64,000 nt of DNA, from NCBI GenBank assembly GCA_027422505.1, contig JAPQWV010000409.1:434001-498000 (forward strand), given 5' to 3'. How positions within the stretch are numbered: position 1 is the stretch's first letter; each line of letters begins with the position of its first letter. Positions 46,131 to 57,938 of this stretch are shown here, piece after piece. Source of the stretch: Craterostigma plantagineum (taxonomy: Eukaryota; Streptophyta; Magnoliopsida; Lamiales; Linderniaceae). The translations under genes were made by a program, and so were the position numbers. Under the pieces are notes generated by a model that was given only the letters and a program-made list of their open reading frames with translations, made no database searches and was not told where the DNA came from.

Positions 46131-47328
46131 TCAAGAAGACCATAACTGCGAAGCTGAAGAGATACAAACAAAAGGTTAGACAGAAATTTGCTGGAATTGT
46201 AACGAAAATTGCAAGATCATATTTTTTCATACCACGTTTGGAGATTTTCCACTTGTAATCACCATCGATGGCCCAAAAGAAGTACCCTCGAATCCCAAGC
46301 GTCGTTTTAGCATATTTTATCTTAAGAGAAACAGTCCTCGCATCGTCGAATCCTATCCACATATCGCCGGAAACCGAATAAGCCGAAACAGTCGTCTCAT
46401 CGTAGACCACCTTAGCCTTGTGATACTTATTGTACTTCACCACCTCGGCGTACGTCAGCACCCCCGTCTTATTCGGGCCGGGCCCCACGTCGACGGCCGG
46501 GGCACCAATCTCAAACATCCTCGGATCTTTCAACTGCCACGTCCTACCGTACAGAGGCAAACCCATGATGAGCTTCTCTTTGGGCACGCCGGCCTTGATC
46601 CAAGACTGAAGCCCATAGCTAGTGCTGACGGTGCTTTGTGGGTCGAATAGGGCCGCCTGAGCGCCGGTTTTAGTCTTATCCCATCCGCCGTGGTAATCGT
46701 AGTTCATTACGTTGATCCAATCTAAGTTTCGGGTTATAGAGCCCGCCGGGTAGGCCCGTTTCTGACCCGAGAGGAAATTATCGGCGGAATAGTACACTGC
46801 TGCTGTAAGAAGCAAAGGGGTCTTATTCCCTCCTGCCTTGGATTCTTCCTCGACCTTCGAGCGCCATTCTTCAAGCAAGTACCCCAAGTTGGTCATGTCC
46901 GCCGGCGTCTCTGGGAATTCCCAGTCGAGATCGACGCCGTCGAAGCCGAACCTCCGAGCGGTTTCTATGCTCGATTCGATGAAGTTCTTGCGGGAGGAAA
47001 GGGTAGAGGCCAGGCGAGAGAATAGGGCGGACCCCTCGCTTGCTCCGCCGACGGAGAACAGAATTTTGACGGCGGGGTTCTTCGAACGGAGGGTGGAGGT
47101 GAAGCTCGAGATCGCCGGCGCCTCCGCCGGGCCGACGGCGAACTTGAAGGTGGTGTCGTTTGGCGTGAGGAATGCGTAGTATATGTGCGTGAAGTGCTTT
47201 GTTTTGATCGAGGATGGTGTGAGGGTTTTAGACCAAGATGGGTAGTAGCCTCCTTTGATTGGTTGAGGGTATGAGTGTAGTGGGTTAACCATGCAATAAA
47301 CTATGGTTAAAAGCATGTATATGTTCAT
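46131..47328 (-). CDS. Class V chitinase, glycoside hydrolase family 18
   Basis: Hydrolyses beta-1,4-GlcNAc polymers; plant class V enzymes are secreted or vacuolar and act in defence or stress. Exons 47328..46233 and 46153..46131 give 372 residues. N-terminal secretion signal (MNIYMLLTIVYCMVNPLHSY) precedes KGGYYPSWS. The catalytic motif DGVDLDWEFP (D130, D133, D135, E137) is complete, with KILFSVGG before it, MNYDYHGGWD and GLPLYGRTW after it, and FFWAIDGDYKWKISKR near the end. The short second exon restores the family C-terminus (ASQLWSS); reading through the intron gives an unrelated hydrophobic tail. ATG 47328 chosen because it gives the signal peptide; the frame is open further upstream but that part is low-complexity leader. 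Confidence 0.93.
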
Positions 47329-47505
47329 GGGGGTTTTCCCATTTTTATTTTTTATTTTTTGCTGCTCTGCGGTATGGGTATGCTTATTGTTGGGAACAGA
47401 GGTATATATAGAGGTTAAAGTGTATATATAAATTTCCCTCCGAGAAAAAAGAGTATTATAAATCCAAATATGCAAGAACCTTGAGAGAACCTTGTGCTTC
47501 GTAGG

Positions 47506-48205
47506 TAGAGTGGTAAACGGGTAGGGTTGGGTCAGATTCGGGTTCAACTGTTTGATAAACGGGTTGAAAACTTCAATCCTGACCTGACATATTTACTTAA
47601 ACAGGTTGAAAAATCAAACCCAAACCCAACCTGCTTTAACCCTAACCCAACCCGCCAACCCGTTTAATATTAAAAAAGAAAACAGAAAATAACAAAATAG
47701 ACAGAATTGTAAATCCAAATTAAACAAGAAAAAGGAGAAGTAATGCAATTTTCTAAAAACATCAACGTAATTAAGAAACAATTATAGTTCCAAATAACAA
47801 AACTCTAAATAATTAAATGGTCATCAAGTATTAACTGAAGCCAATGATATTTTCAACTATACTCTCTTCCATTTGATCTCCCACCCTTATGTTCATACAT
47901 CTTCACATAATTCATCGAGCATGGGAATAGGATCCATTTTTGTTAAAAATTAAATCAAATGATTATATAGTGGAAAAGGCGAAAACATAAACTAACACCA
48001 CATATATTAATAATATTTTAATAATATATATTATTCGGGTTAAATGGGTTGATAACGAGTTGAAAATCCAAATCCTAACCTGACCCACTTAATAATTGGT
48101 TTGGATTACACATTAAAACATGTCAAAAATGCTAACCCGAACCTGCTATTTTTTTATGCGGTTCGTGTCAGGTTGGCGGGTCAGGTCGATTTTTAGGGGC
48201 CCTGA
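47506..48205. mobile_element. Probable hAT-like MITE with GGGTTGGGTC-type subterminal repeats
   Basis: 700-bp segment flanked by TTCGTAGG (47498-47505) and CTCGTAGG (48206-48213), a 7-of-8 match. Left end TAGAGTGGTAAACGGGTAGG, right end complement TCAGGGCCCCTAAAAATCG; inverted similarity is weak, but both ends are packed with ACCCAACCCG / GGGTTGGGTC words and the core is AT-rich, as in the other hAT-like MITEs here. It lies about 180 bp upstream of the chitinase start codon. Confidence 0.6.
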
Positions 48206-49565
48206 CTCGTAGGTGGTGTTATTTTTGTCTTGGTGTGTTTGTACTCGACACGTGGAAGAAGTGTGTTGCATGTGTAACTGGGTAATAAGAGACAAACAGA
48301 AAAGTTCAAATCAATCATAAGTGGGGATGTATTGAGAGATGATTGGAGTCGTATACTATTTGGCCTTTTATTGCTTTTTCTTTTACTAATTAGATTAAAT
48401 AGCAATTTGATCTAGAAAATTATCCAATTTCCTTTGTCCATATTGACCTGTTCAAAGCTTGAATCACGAGTTATGCATAACAAAACAATGATTTCTTCAA
48501 TAACTTGAATAATGCACCATGTTCGGCCATGTAAGACAAAGTAGGTATTGTATTGGGTTCAATTAATAATATAAAATATCTGAAGGGCTATTGGGCAAAT
48601 TAAGGTTTTCTGCTAACGGACATTTAGCCATGTAGGTCTTGGTCTGTTAACAGGCTTAGATTGGGCTTTCCAGAAAAGACTTCCATGAGATATTTTCACA
48701 TTCTCAGCGGTTTCACCAACGACCAAACCGGTGTATAATTTAGTTTTTGAAATACTTTTTTCTCTAATCTTTTATTTTAAAAAAATAAATTGTAGAGGTC
48801 TGTGTCAAAATAATGCTAGTTATTGGAACAATATACAAGAGCAAAACAAAGGAGTCCTAGTAATTATGGTCCAAGCAACGGTCCGTACTAAAAATTTCCA
48901 GTTTTATCAGCTTCTTGGTTGGGGAATATTTACATCGTCATGCTTTAACCGAACAAGGTCAATTCGATATTATTTTATTAAGCAAAAAAAGTGTTCTTTA
49001 ACTAAAAATGTTAATTTGTTGAATCATAATCATCTGTCCCATACTATCAATGAAGCTTTTATATAATGGAGGACGTACGTAGTTCCGCGTTTATTGGAGT
49101 ACATTAGGACAGAATAGTGAATTCATGTGCTTAAATTCATATACTAAATATTACTTTTTGAAGTACATGTTTATTTAATGCACGTAAATTGGTATGAAAA
49201 ACAAACCGTATAATTTTTATAATTTTTATATTCATTGTCCCATAGACCAATCGCCCCAACATTGTCTCAAAAGAAAGATAATTTATAATTAAAGTCGTCT
49301 CGATTGCTTCCGAGCATTTTTATGTCGCATGCTATTCTTGGAGCTTTATATATTAATTACTACTGTAGTAGTAATTCACGACCACCTTCGATTAAAACTA
49401 TTTATAAACGAACTATAAATGTCCCAACCACACGTTACGGCCCTCCCTCACCGATTTCCATGCGTGACTCTCCGTTCCCTTCGTTCCCAATATTAAGCAG
49501 GCAATAATATTAAATTATTACCTAGAAAAAAAAATAGATATCAAGAAAAAGAACTGTTGGGAAAA
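48206..49565. other. Intergenic region upstream of GAPN
   Basis: 1.36 kb without a supported gene. AT-rich; divergent promoters of the chitinase and GAPN genes. A frame at 48731-49066 looks like chance open sequence. Confidence 0.5.
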
Positions 49566-52255
49566 ATGCTGTCGAGTGTGGGAACCAAAACGTATCATTT
49601 CTTGGACAGAGCAACCTTCTGCAATAATAACGGGCAAGTTCCGAGGAGCGGTGCATTCGACGGTTGCCGTCGCCGTGACTACAGTACTAATAACAACACG
49701 TGTGGACGGCGGCGCAGATGTGTGGCCGTCATCCATCAACATCCTAAGAAGAGTCTCGTGGGCTCCACCGCCACGTCGACCGGCGATCTCTCCAAGAAGA
49801 TCGTCACGGAGGGTCTCAGCGTTGTCGAAGAGGACGAAGCTGGATTCGGGACGACGACTTACGTTGCCGGCACCGGCGTGTTCGCCGACATGGTGGACGA
49901 CGACGGCGACGGCGACGGAGACGCCGCGCCGTTGTTTAAGTACTACGCCGATAGAGAGTGGAAGAAGTCCCAGTCGAGCAAGTCTGTCTGCATCGTGAAT
50001 CCCACCACCAGAAAGGTTCAGTACAAAGTTCAAGGTATGTTTGTATATATATCTGCAGTTGTAAGAAAAAGCAAGGGTTAACGAATCTGTGTGTTTATTA
50101 CATATCAGCTTGCACGCAAGAAGAGGTGAACAAAGTCATGGAATCGGCGGAAACGGCGCAGAAACTGTGGGCGAAGAAGCCGCTGTGGAAGAGGGCGGAG
50201 CTCCTCCACAAGGCGGCCGGAATTCTCAAGGAGCATAAGTACCCATCGCCGATGCATTGATCAAAGAGATTGCAAAACCAGCCAAAGATGCTGTTACTGA
50301 GGTATGCGCCTGAAATAACTTAACTTTTTTTTTTTCGTTTAAAGTATCATTAGACTCTTACTCGTTTTATACGTATGAATCACTGATAGGTTGTGAGGTC
50401 GGGCGATTTGATATCTTACTGCGCCGAGGAAGGAGTTAGGGTTTTAGGACAGGGCTCGTTTCTCATGTCGGACAGCTTTCCAGGAACAGAGCGAACAAAA
50501 TACTGCCTCGCTTCCAAGGTGTCGTCATAACGCCGTCGTCGTAGCGTTTTTACTCTTCGATTAGTTCGCAATCGAAAAGCGGTAATTTTTTTATTTACAT
50601 TCGCAGATTCCGCTCGGAGTCGTTCTTGCGATTCCTCCGTTCAACTATCCGGTCAACCTTGCCGTGTCGAAGATTGCGCCTGCTCTCATCGCCGGGAACT
50701 CAGTCGTTCTCAAGCCTCCCACACAGGTATATATATATATATTGAATCTATATATATATAGGTTATTTGTAATGAATTCGATGATAATATATCTCTATCC
50801 AGGGCGCGGTTTCTTGCCTTCACATGGTGCACTGCTTTCACTTGGCTGGTTTTCCGAAGGGACTCATAAGCTGCGTCACGGGGAAAGGCTCGGAGATTGG
50901 CGATTTTCTTACCATGCATCCAGGAGTCAACTGCATTAGGTATTCTTTTTTCGTCGTTGACGGGGACTTAATTTTGGTGATTTTTCTCGCCCTCGCCCGT
51001 TTTTTTATTTTACGTATCCGCCGTTAACTTTTCTTTTTTCTTTTAGCTTCACGGGCGGTGACACTGGGATTGCGATTTCGAAGAAGGCAGGCATGATCCC
51101 TCTTCAGATGGAGCTCGGCGGGAAGGACGCTTGCATGGTGCTCGAAGACGCCGATTTAGACCTCGTCGCCACCAACATTATGAAGGGAGGCTTCTCTTAC
51201 AGGTACACCGACTCAATTGATATATCCAAAAAGACAACTTCACATATCAACGATTAGTTTTAGGTTGAAATCTCAATTTTTAATATTGAATCAGAGTTGA
51301 TTCGAGCCTGCGCATTATCGCGCATGTTTCACTCACTGTGTCAGCTGATCCATAGGCCCACACGTGTTAGCCCTTCACTCATGTCATACGTAATAAGGGC
51401 GTGTGCTGAAACATCTTCCGATGATTCAACACATCAGACTCAATTAATATATAATATAGTAGACAAGTTAACCTATCACATGTCATTTTAGGCTTAGGGC
51501 CCCTCAATTTCTAATAAATGAGCAGTTTGAATTCGATTTGATTATCTTGTTTTTCTGTATACTGAAAAAAAAAAACCAGCGGCCAGAGATGCACTGCGGT
51601 TAAGGTGATCCTTGTGATGGAGTCCGTGGCGGACGCACTAGTGGAGAAGGTGAAGGCCCACGTGGCGAAGCTCAGCGTGGGCCCGCCCGAGGACGACTGC
51701 GACATAACCCGGTCGTGTCGGAGTCGTCGGCGGACTTCATCGAAGGGCTCGTTATGGACGCAAAGGAAAAAGGGGCGACTCTGTGCCAGGAATACAGAAG
51801 GGAGGGAAACCTCATATGGCCCCTCTTAGTGGACCACGTCCGATCCGACATGAGGCTCGCGTGGGAGGAGCCGTTCGGGCCGGTCCTGCCCGTGGTTCGC
51901 ATCGGCTCGGTCGAGGAAGGGATCGATCACTGCAACGCGAGCAACTTCGGGCTTCAGGGCTCGATCTTCACGAGGGACATCAACAAGGCAATGCTCATCA
52001 GCGATGCCATGGAGACGGGCACCGTTCAGATCAACTCCGCCCCGGCCCGTGGGCCCGACCATTTTCCTTTCCAGGTGAGGAAAGAAAATGGGGTTTCTAT
52101 TGAAGTTCTTTTTATCCAAGTCTAACATGAATTCTTGGCAGGGTATTAAGGAGAGTGGAATTGGATCTCAAGGCATAACGAATAGCATCAACATGATGAC
52201 GAAAACTAAGAGCACTGTCATCAACTTGCCGACGCCATCTTACACCATGGGATGA
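49566..52255 (+). CDS. GAPN: Non-phosphorylating NADP-dependent glyceraldehyde-3-phosphate dehydrogenase (ALDH11), two frameshifts, N-terminal extension
   Basis: Oxidises glyceraldehyde-3-phosphate to 3-phosphoglycerate making NADPH; cytosolic in plants. Eight exons: 49566..50034, 50109..50301, 50390..50518, 50607..50726, 50803..50939, 51047..51202, 51580..52074, 52142..52255. Seen: [49 protein letters not shown] (catalytic Glu), GQRCTAVK (catalytic Cys), [32 protein letters not shown], and a C-terminus SYTMG. Single bases are missing near 50243 and 51709 (a C run). The family start MAGTG is here VAGTG, with GTT instead of ATG, and about 100 in-frame residues precede it from ATG 49566, rich in Arg, Ser and Asn. 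Intron 6 is unusually long (377 bp). Confidence 0.88.
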
Positions 52256-54029
52256 TGATGATGATGACGAGAAATGAATGCTACTGTATGATGTTTGTTG
52301 TTACGAGGGGATGTATTAAAATGATTTATATCATTTTTTACCTGTTGTTTTGTTGATTATAAGAAGTGGTGATATGTAAGAAAGAAGTAGGTACTTGTCT
52401 ATCAAAGATGTATTGGTTGAGTGTAGTACTGTTGTAGTTCCTCTTGCTCAGGTCATATCGTCTACCAGATCATACCCGGGTTCCCACAAAATCCGAACTT
52501 GAACCGACCCAATTGGTTCTTGACCCATGTGAGCAAACACATACAATACAACATAGAGAAAACGTGTAATAATGCATGTAATTGTACGTTGGAAATGGGA
52601 CGAGGCGTAACTTCTTATGGGATTATTTGTAGTCTACAGTACGTCTGATCAGTTTCCTCATCGTAGATGATGATTGTATTTTTGGCTTTCCCAAATAATG
52701 CCCTGTTTCTTTCTCGGTCTCTTTTACAGAGGAATTAAGGTTTCAACTTCTTTTACCTTAAATAATTAGTATTTCACATGCTAATTTATATGATATTGGG
52801 GCCTTGATATAATTTCTGGTCCCTGATTTCTTGGCCACCTTCATTGCTTCAGCTGATCATCAGTCGTTGAGTTTCCTCTGCTAAAACTGGAAACTGATTA
52901 GCCCAGGTTTGATTTTTACTTTGCTTGATCCAAAATCTCAGAAAGCAAAAATGATGAAGACCTCAGCTGAAATGATTCTGTAACGATCAAAGCTTTTCAA
53001 GTGCGATGCAAGATTAACCAACAATTCAGTTATTAGTTTGAAAAAAAATGGATGGCATGATTAGAACAGAGATTAACTTGTGTCTTGACACTTTTAAAAG
53101 CTGCTGGAAATATATGTATAACAGAGTTGAAGTTCGAGAGGAAGTTCTGTACTTGTAATATCAGTTCAGTTCATACGTTTGATAAAAACGATATATTAAT
53201 CCGTGTATGTAAGTTCAAAGTCTGAACCGAACCACAACCTTTTGCAGATTGGCTGATCAGTTTCGGACAACTCATTAACAATGGTATGAAGAATGTCTTC
53301 TCTCACCCTGTTTTGTCGAAATGAATCCTGGAAATTATAATTTCATCATCACATATTTTTGTTTGCTTTAACAGAAACAAAGGAATTGGCATTGCAATGT
53401 CGATCGGCTTTTACGAACTGGTGTGTTTCTTCGGATTTAGACGTAATTTCCTTCCCGGGATCGTTGACTTTGATGCATCAGCGATGGAAAGTGTGTGATT
53501 CTCGGCATTTAAACAGTTTCCATAACACGCCTGCGATTCTTGAAACCTATTATCAATATATTACGACAGACTTGACGATCTTCCGAAAAACTGAGATTCG
53601 GCAATTGACAGCTGAATCCTCGGATTTTTAATTGCGGATATAGGTTCGATTAATTTACATGTCTTTTGAGTTGGATCTTATCCGTGTTCGACTTACTTTA
53701 ATCTCGTTATGTGCTACGTGAGATCCTAATCCCAATCCAATCCGTCCCCCCACTCGTTAAATAGACGTCCCTCATCAGCATATTGTATCAGTTCTCATCC
53801 TCACTCATTTCTCCGAAAAGCTCAAGTCTGCTAATTCTTCGTAGCAATTAAATCATCGGTTATACATTCGTTGCCTTCTTGCGAGCTTTAGTTTTGCGAA
53901 TCCAATTGTTTGTGTTGCTTTAAGATGTTAGCTAGCTTGATTATACCTCTATCTTTCTTCGAAGCCTTGGTTCTCGAACAAGTAGCCTTTATTTTTTTCG
54001 ATTTTTGTTCGTCTTCTCCATCGCAGGCT
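52256..54029. other. Intergenic region GAPN / RAV
   Basis: 1.8 kb. GAPN 3' UTR, then AT-rich sequence, then a pyrimidine-rich region before the RAV gene with TATA-like and CATCACTCATT-type text near 53780-53810. An AG acceptor (TCGCAG, 54021-54026) just before the RAV ATG suggests a 5' UTR intron. No gene supported; the frame 53359-53631 lacks recognisable similarity. Confidence 0.45.
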
Positions 54030-54974
54030 ATGGAAGGATCATCAAGCGTTTTGACGAGCAAAAGGTCGGCCGATTCCGACATCATCAGCAGCAAAAGAAA
54101 GCGTCGTCCCTCGGCCTTCGCCGACCCAATTCGGGCCGCCGCCAAGTTCAAGGGCGTTGCTAAGCAGAGGAATGGGCGCTGGGGAGCGCAGATGTGCGTC
54201 GACAACAAGCGCATTTGGCTCGGGACCTTCGGGTCCGAGGCCGAGACAGCCATGGCCTACGACAGCGCAGCCATAAGGCTTCGCAAGGGCCAGCAGGGCC
54301 GGTCGGTCGGCCACCGCAACTTTGCGTGGACCGAAAAGACCCTAATGGAGCCCGAATTTCAGAGCCAGTTTTCGACCGAGCACGTCCTATCGATGATCAA
54401 GGACGGCTCGTACTATCCCAAGTTCGACGACTACGTCAGGGCGGCTGACGGCGGCCGCCACCACCACCCTCCGGCCGTCCAGGGAGGCGGCGGCGGTGCT
54501 GGGGCAGAGAAGAGTGCGGTGCTGTTTGAGAAGGTGCTGACGCCGAGCGACGTGGGGGATCTGAACCGTTTGGTGATACCGAAGAGGCACGCTGAGGAGC
54601 ACCTTCCGAGGATTGTGGCGGAGGAGGAGATGGAGGTCGAGTGCCTCGACGAGGAGAAGAGGCCGTGGAAGTTCAGGTACTGCTACTGGGAGAGCAGTCA
54701 GACCTATGTGTTTACCAAGGGTTGGAGGATGTTTGCAAGGAACAAGAATCTAAAGCACAGAGATAGGGTTCTGTTCTACTCGGAGGGAGTTGGGACTAAT
54801 AAGGTGTTGATGATTCGCGTGGCTCGCCGCGATGAGGCTGCTGTGGAGGAGGAAGGTGGTGGTGGTGGTTTTGCTTCTCCTCCTCCTACTCCGTTATCAT
54901 TGGCTGTAATTGATAGCAACAATGGTGGTAGTAAGAAGGGATTTAAGCTGTTTGGTGCCTACATTGAGGGGTGA
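54030..54974 (+). CDS. RAV-type AP2/ERF-B3 transcription factor
   Basis: Nuclear DNA-binding protein with two plant domains. Single exon, 314 residues. AP2 domain about residues 39-86 (KFKGVAKQRNGRWGAQ, IWLGTFGSEAETAMAYDSAA), then WTEKTLMEPEFQSQFSTEHV, and a B3 domain about 164-270 (LFEKVLTPSDVGDLNRLVIP, KRHAEEHLPRIV, WKFRYCYWESSQTYVFTKGW, RDRVLFYSEG). Details such as HRNFAW and MIKDGSYYPKFDDYVR place it with the Arabidopsis At1g50680/At1g51120 type rather than TEM1/RAV1. The C-terminus GFKLFGAYIEG resembles the RLFGV repression motif with changes. ATG 54030 chosen over in-frame upstream ATGs (53910, 53925) because their translation is unrelated to RAV proteins and an AG acceptor sits directly upstream. 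GC-rich, intact. Confidence 0.92.
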   Translation: MEGSSSVLTSKRSADSDIISSKRKRRPSAFADPIRAAAKFKGVAKQRNGRWGAQMCVDNKRIWLGTFGSEAETAMAYDSAAIRLRKGQQGRSVGHRNFAWTEKTLMEPEFQSQFSTEHVLSMIKDGSYYPKFDDYVRAADGGRHHHPPAVQGGGGGAGAEKSAVLFEKVLTPSDVGDLNRLVIPKRHAEEHLPRIVAEEEMEVECLDEEKRPWKFRYCYWESSQTYVFTKGWRMFARNKNLKHRDRVLFYSEGVGTNKVLMIRVARRDEAAVEEEGGGGGFASPPPTPLSLAVIDSNNGGSKKGFKLFGAYIEG

Positions 54975-55126
54975 TGCTACTAGTTTATATTTGTGTTATT
55001 GCTTGTTGTTGACTTTCTAAGCTGTCGAGTCGACTAGAACAAACTTTTTGAAGTACAACTCTTATTTTTTGAATAAGGAAAAATATTAAAAATTACAGAA
55101 GAGGAAAGTCAACAACAAAAGGGGCC

Positions 55127-57349
55127 TCACTCGGCCTTTGCAGTCGCGTCGCCGGGGGCAGACTGTACGGTTGAGGCGGAAACGCCGGGAGACGTGGGCC
55201 CACCAGCGCCGGCGGCGTTGTTGCTCTGCTTGTTGTTCTTAATCCTCGACGACTGACAGGTGGCGGTGGAGATGGCCGTGGCGAGGGATATGGGCATGAG
55301 GCAGAGTCCTTTGCCCTGTAGGTACTGCATCGCCGACCCCATGTCTTCGTCCATCAGCTTCGCCACCTGCTGCTCCGTTACCGTCGTCGTACTAGTTATT
55401 ATTCCCCGTTGGATGATGACGCCGTTTCTGCTCCGTTACCGTTCCTCGACTGAGCGAGCGACCACAAAGAAACAAACAAACAATCCCAATAAAAGTATTG
55501 TTCTTCTTAGAGTTGACATTAGAATATGAATCAAACCAACGCTAGCTGACAGAAAAACACTGATTGATTATCTATTCAATTATTACCTCAGATGATGATT
55601 TGTCCGCATTTTTCAGAGGAGTAACAGCTGCAGCAGCAGCAGCACTAGCACCACCTAATCTACTCATGCTTAAAACCTATGTATGTTTTGTTTATCAATC
55701 CACCATTATTGTTTAGTTTAGCTATAAACATCTTTAAATCATTAATTTTAGTCTAATCGAGTTTCAGAGAGACAGAGAGAGGACCTTGACTTGTAGCTGG
55801 AGGAATTTGACATAATCGATGATCTCATCAAGCATGGAGGCTTTATCCGTCTGTCATTTCGACAACAAAGAGATAAATAAATAAACACCAAATCATTATT
55901 CATTCAGATAATCTTTCTTTATTCTACATCTAATAAAAATGAACAAAGTACAACAACCTTTCATCCTCCTCCTACACATTGTTAGTACAAATCCTGGTTT
56001 GAACTTTTTTCCAGCACTATTTTAATCAACCAAATCGAAATATTCTCCCCCCTATTAGTTGCCCACATGATCTTGACTGTATTATATGAGGAGGAAGCTT
56101 CGTTGATTCTCCATTCACATTAAGCATGATTATGATTTATGAAGAAGAAAGGTCTAATGTTTACGAAAAAAGAAAGAAAAAAGGATTGTTAATTAAACAA
56201 ATGAAGTAATACCTTGTTAGCGTTGGGTACAAGCTCCTGCAAAGACTTCATCCTCTCCGCTATCCTCTCCCTTCGCAACTGCGCATTTTCCAAATAAAAA
56301 AAAAAAAAAAAGTTATCTTACGAAATAGTTTGATCAAACAAAAAATATCAGCCAACTTTCTAGAAAATTCCGAGTTATACGAGATTTGTATAATCTTAGA
56401 GCACGAGGCTATCATCAAGCTGTGAAAGAATTGAAGAGCAGATTCACGTACTCTTTCTGCAATGCTGTGTGGGTCCGTAGCCTGTCCTCTCCTCGCCCGT
56501 ACCCTCGGCTGCTTCGGCTCACACGCCCCTCCTCCGCCGGTTGAACCACCACTCACCGCCGTCCCAAAAGTTTGAGCTTGCTGTTCACATCGTTATTAAC
56601 GTTTTAAAGCAACCACAAATTAATCATCATCTTCATCAATATATAACAATTTATGCTACGACACTGTGCCTTCGTCTATGTTACATCATATACAAACTCT
56701 GTATAAAAACCTGAGCGTGGTGAAACTGCTGAGCTTGACCAATCGACCCAGCGAAGCCGTTCAACAGCGCTTTCACTGAAGCATCATTACCCTGCAGCAA
56801 TCATGAGATTCAGTACATCAATTTTCAGATCTACTATTACAAAGTTGTTCGTAAGGTTTCTCCACTTAATAGGAAGGATGAGACGACCCCCAATATTGTC
56901 GCCAGTAAATGCTAATTATCAGTGATTAACTCTTATCTCATCAAATACTTTTCGAGCGTCAGCGTTGAGGGATCGTACCATATTTGCAGAACTGAAAGAC
57001 GAAGAGTCGTTATCATTAAGATCGGCGTTCAAAATCGACATAAACGACCCTCCATTGACGCCTCTGGACGGAAAAAGCTGTTGCTGAAGCATCAACCCCT
57101 TGCCGCCGTAACTCAACTGTTGCTGCTGCAGCTGCTGACGATGCCTTCTTCAAAACTACCACCGTCGCCGCCGCCACCGATCATAATCGCCGGATCGATA
57201 TCGACCCACGGACCGCCGTTAGGCACAGAGGACAGTATCTGCTCGAGGAAATCTTCACTGGCCGGATCAAAATCGTTGCTTCCACCGTCGATAAACTCCT
57301 GAATACCACTGCCGTCGTTCACGGATGGAGGTAACGGTGCCTGCCTCAT
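55127..57349 (-). CDS. bHLH transcription factor, LRL (bHLH66/69/82)-like, three indels
   Basis: LRL bHLH proteins drive root-hair growth in Arabidopsis and Lotus. Exons: 57349..56931, 56791..56711, 56580..56452, 56279..56213, 55850..55785, 55676..55587, 55449..55127. Basic helix-loop-helix: [69 protein letters not shown]-terminus [20 protein letters not shown] then [20 protein letters not shown], typical of LRL1/2. Three breaks: one base missing near 57138, an extra T at 56219 (creates a stop in VPNAN), one base missing near 55403. Because the surrounding text is conserved, the gene is either recently damaged or the sequence has errors. ATG 57349 is preferred; an ATG at 57488 in another frame is probably leader. 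Confidence 0.85.
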
Positions 57350-57938
57350 TGCTAAGCTGTGTGGCTGTTCTAATTTCTAGGGATTCGATGAACTGCGGCG
57401 TGCGAAATGACGACTCAGTCAGCCCGAAATTCTGGGATGAGAGTACCTGAAAAGTAACTGGTGGGAAGATGATGAACTGAGGTGTCATTATATATAATCA
57501 GAAACAGGTCGGTTTTATTCTCTTTAATTTAATTAATTGATATAATTAGCTAATAATTATCGGCAACGAAGACGAACTAATTATTAAAGGCCGCATATTC
57601 CACTTCCATAGAGAAGAATAACAGGGGAATCCATATATTTATATACTACTATAAGACTTCTATACGTTTATTCTCAATTTGCAAATTTTAAAACAGATAA
57701 TTTCGAATATGTACCAATCATTGACGACTTTAAATAGAAAGGCTATCAAAAAAAGAATTATGATTAGTAGTATAAATTATTAAATTAATAACCATAAATT
57801 CGAGAACCAATCATATTGCTAGGAAGTGCGTCCAATGTAAGTTAGACTTTGTCATTGGGCTTTTAATGTTAGCAAATCTCAGATGGGCCTTATCAAGCTA
57901 TTGGGCTTTGAACAAGTTCAAGCGAAGTACATTCATTA
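57350..57938. other. bHLH upstream region
   Basis: Promoter and leader of the bHLH gene and 3' flank of the CIPK gene. An open frame through 57350-57488 (MTPQFIIFPP...) may be an upstream ORF. AT-rich beyond 57500; nothing else seen. Confidence 0.4.

Noticed and set aside
47329..47547. Longer chitinase start upstream of ATG 47328
   Set aside because: The added text is low-complexity leader and would bury the signal peptide.
49518..50033. A 171-residue leftward frame opposite GAPN exon 1
   Set aside because: GC-rich shadow; the sense strand carries GAPN exon 1.
53359..53631. A 90-residue rightward frame upstream of RAV
   Set aside because: No recognisable similarity, no splice support and AT-rich codon use unlike the neighbouring genes.
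53910..54029. Longer RAV start adding a hydrophobic 40-residue leader
   Set aside because: RAV proteins are nuclear and begin near MEGSSS; an AG acceptor directly before it suggests a 5' UTR intron.
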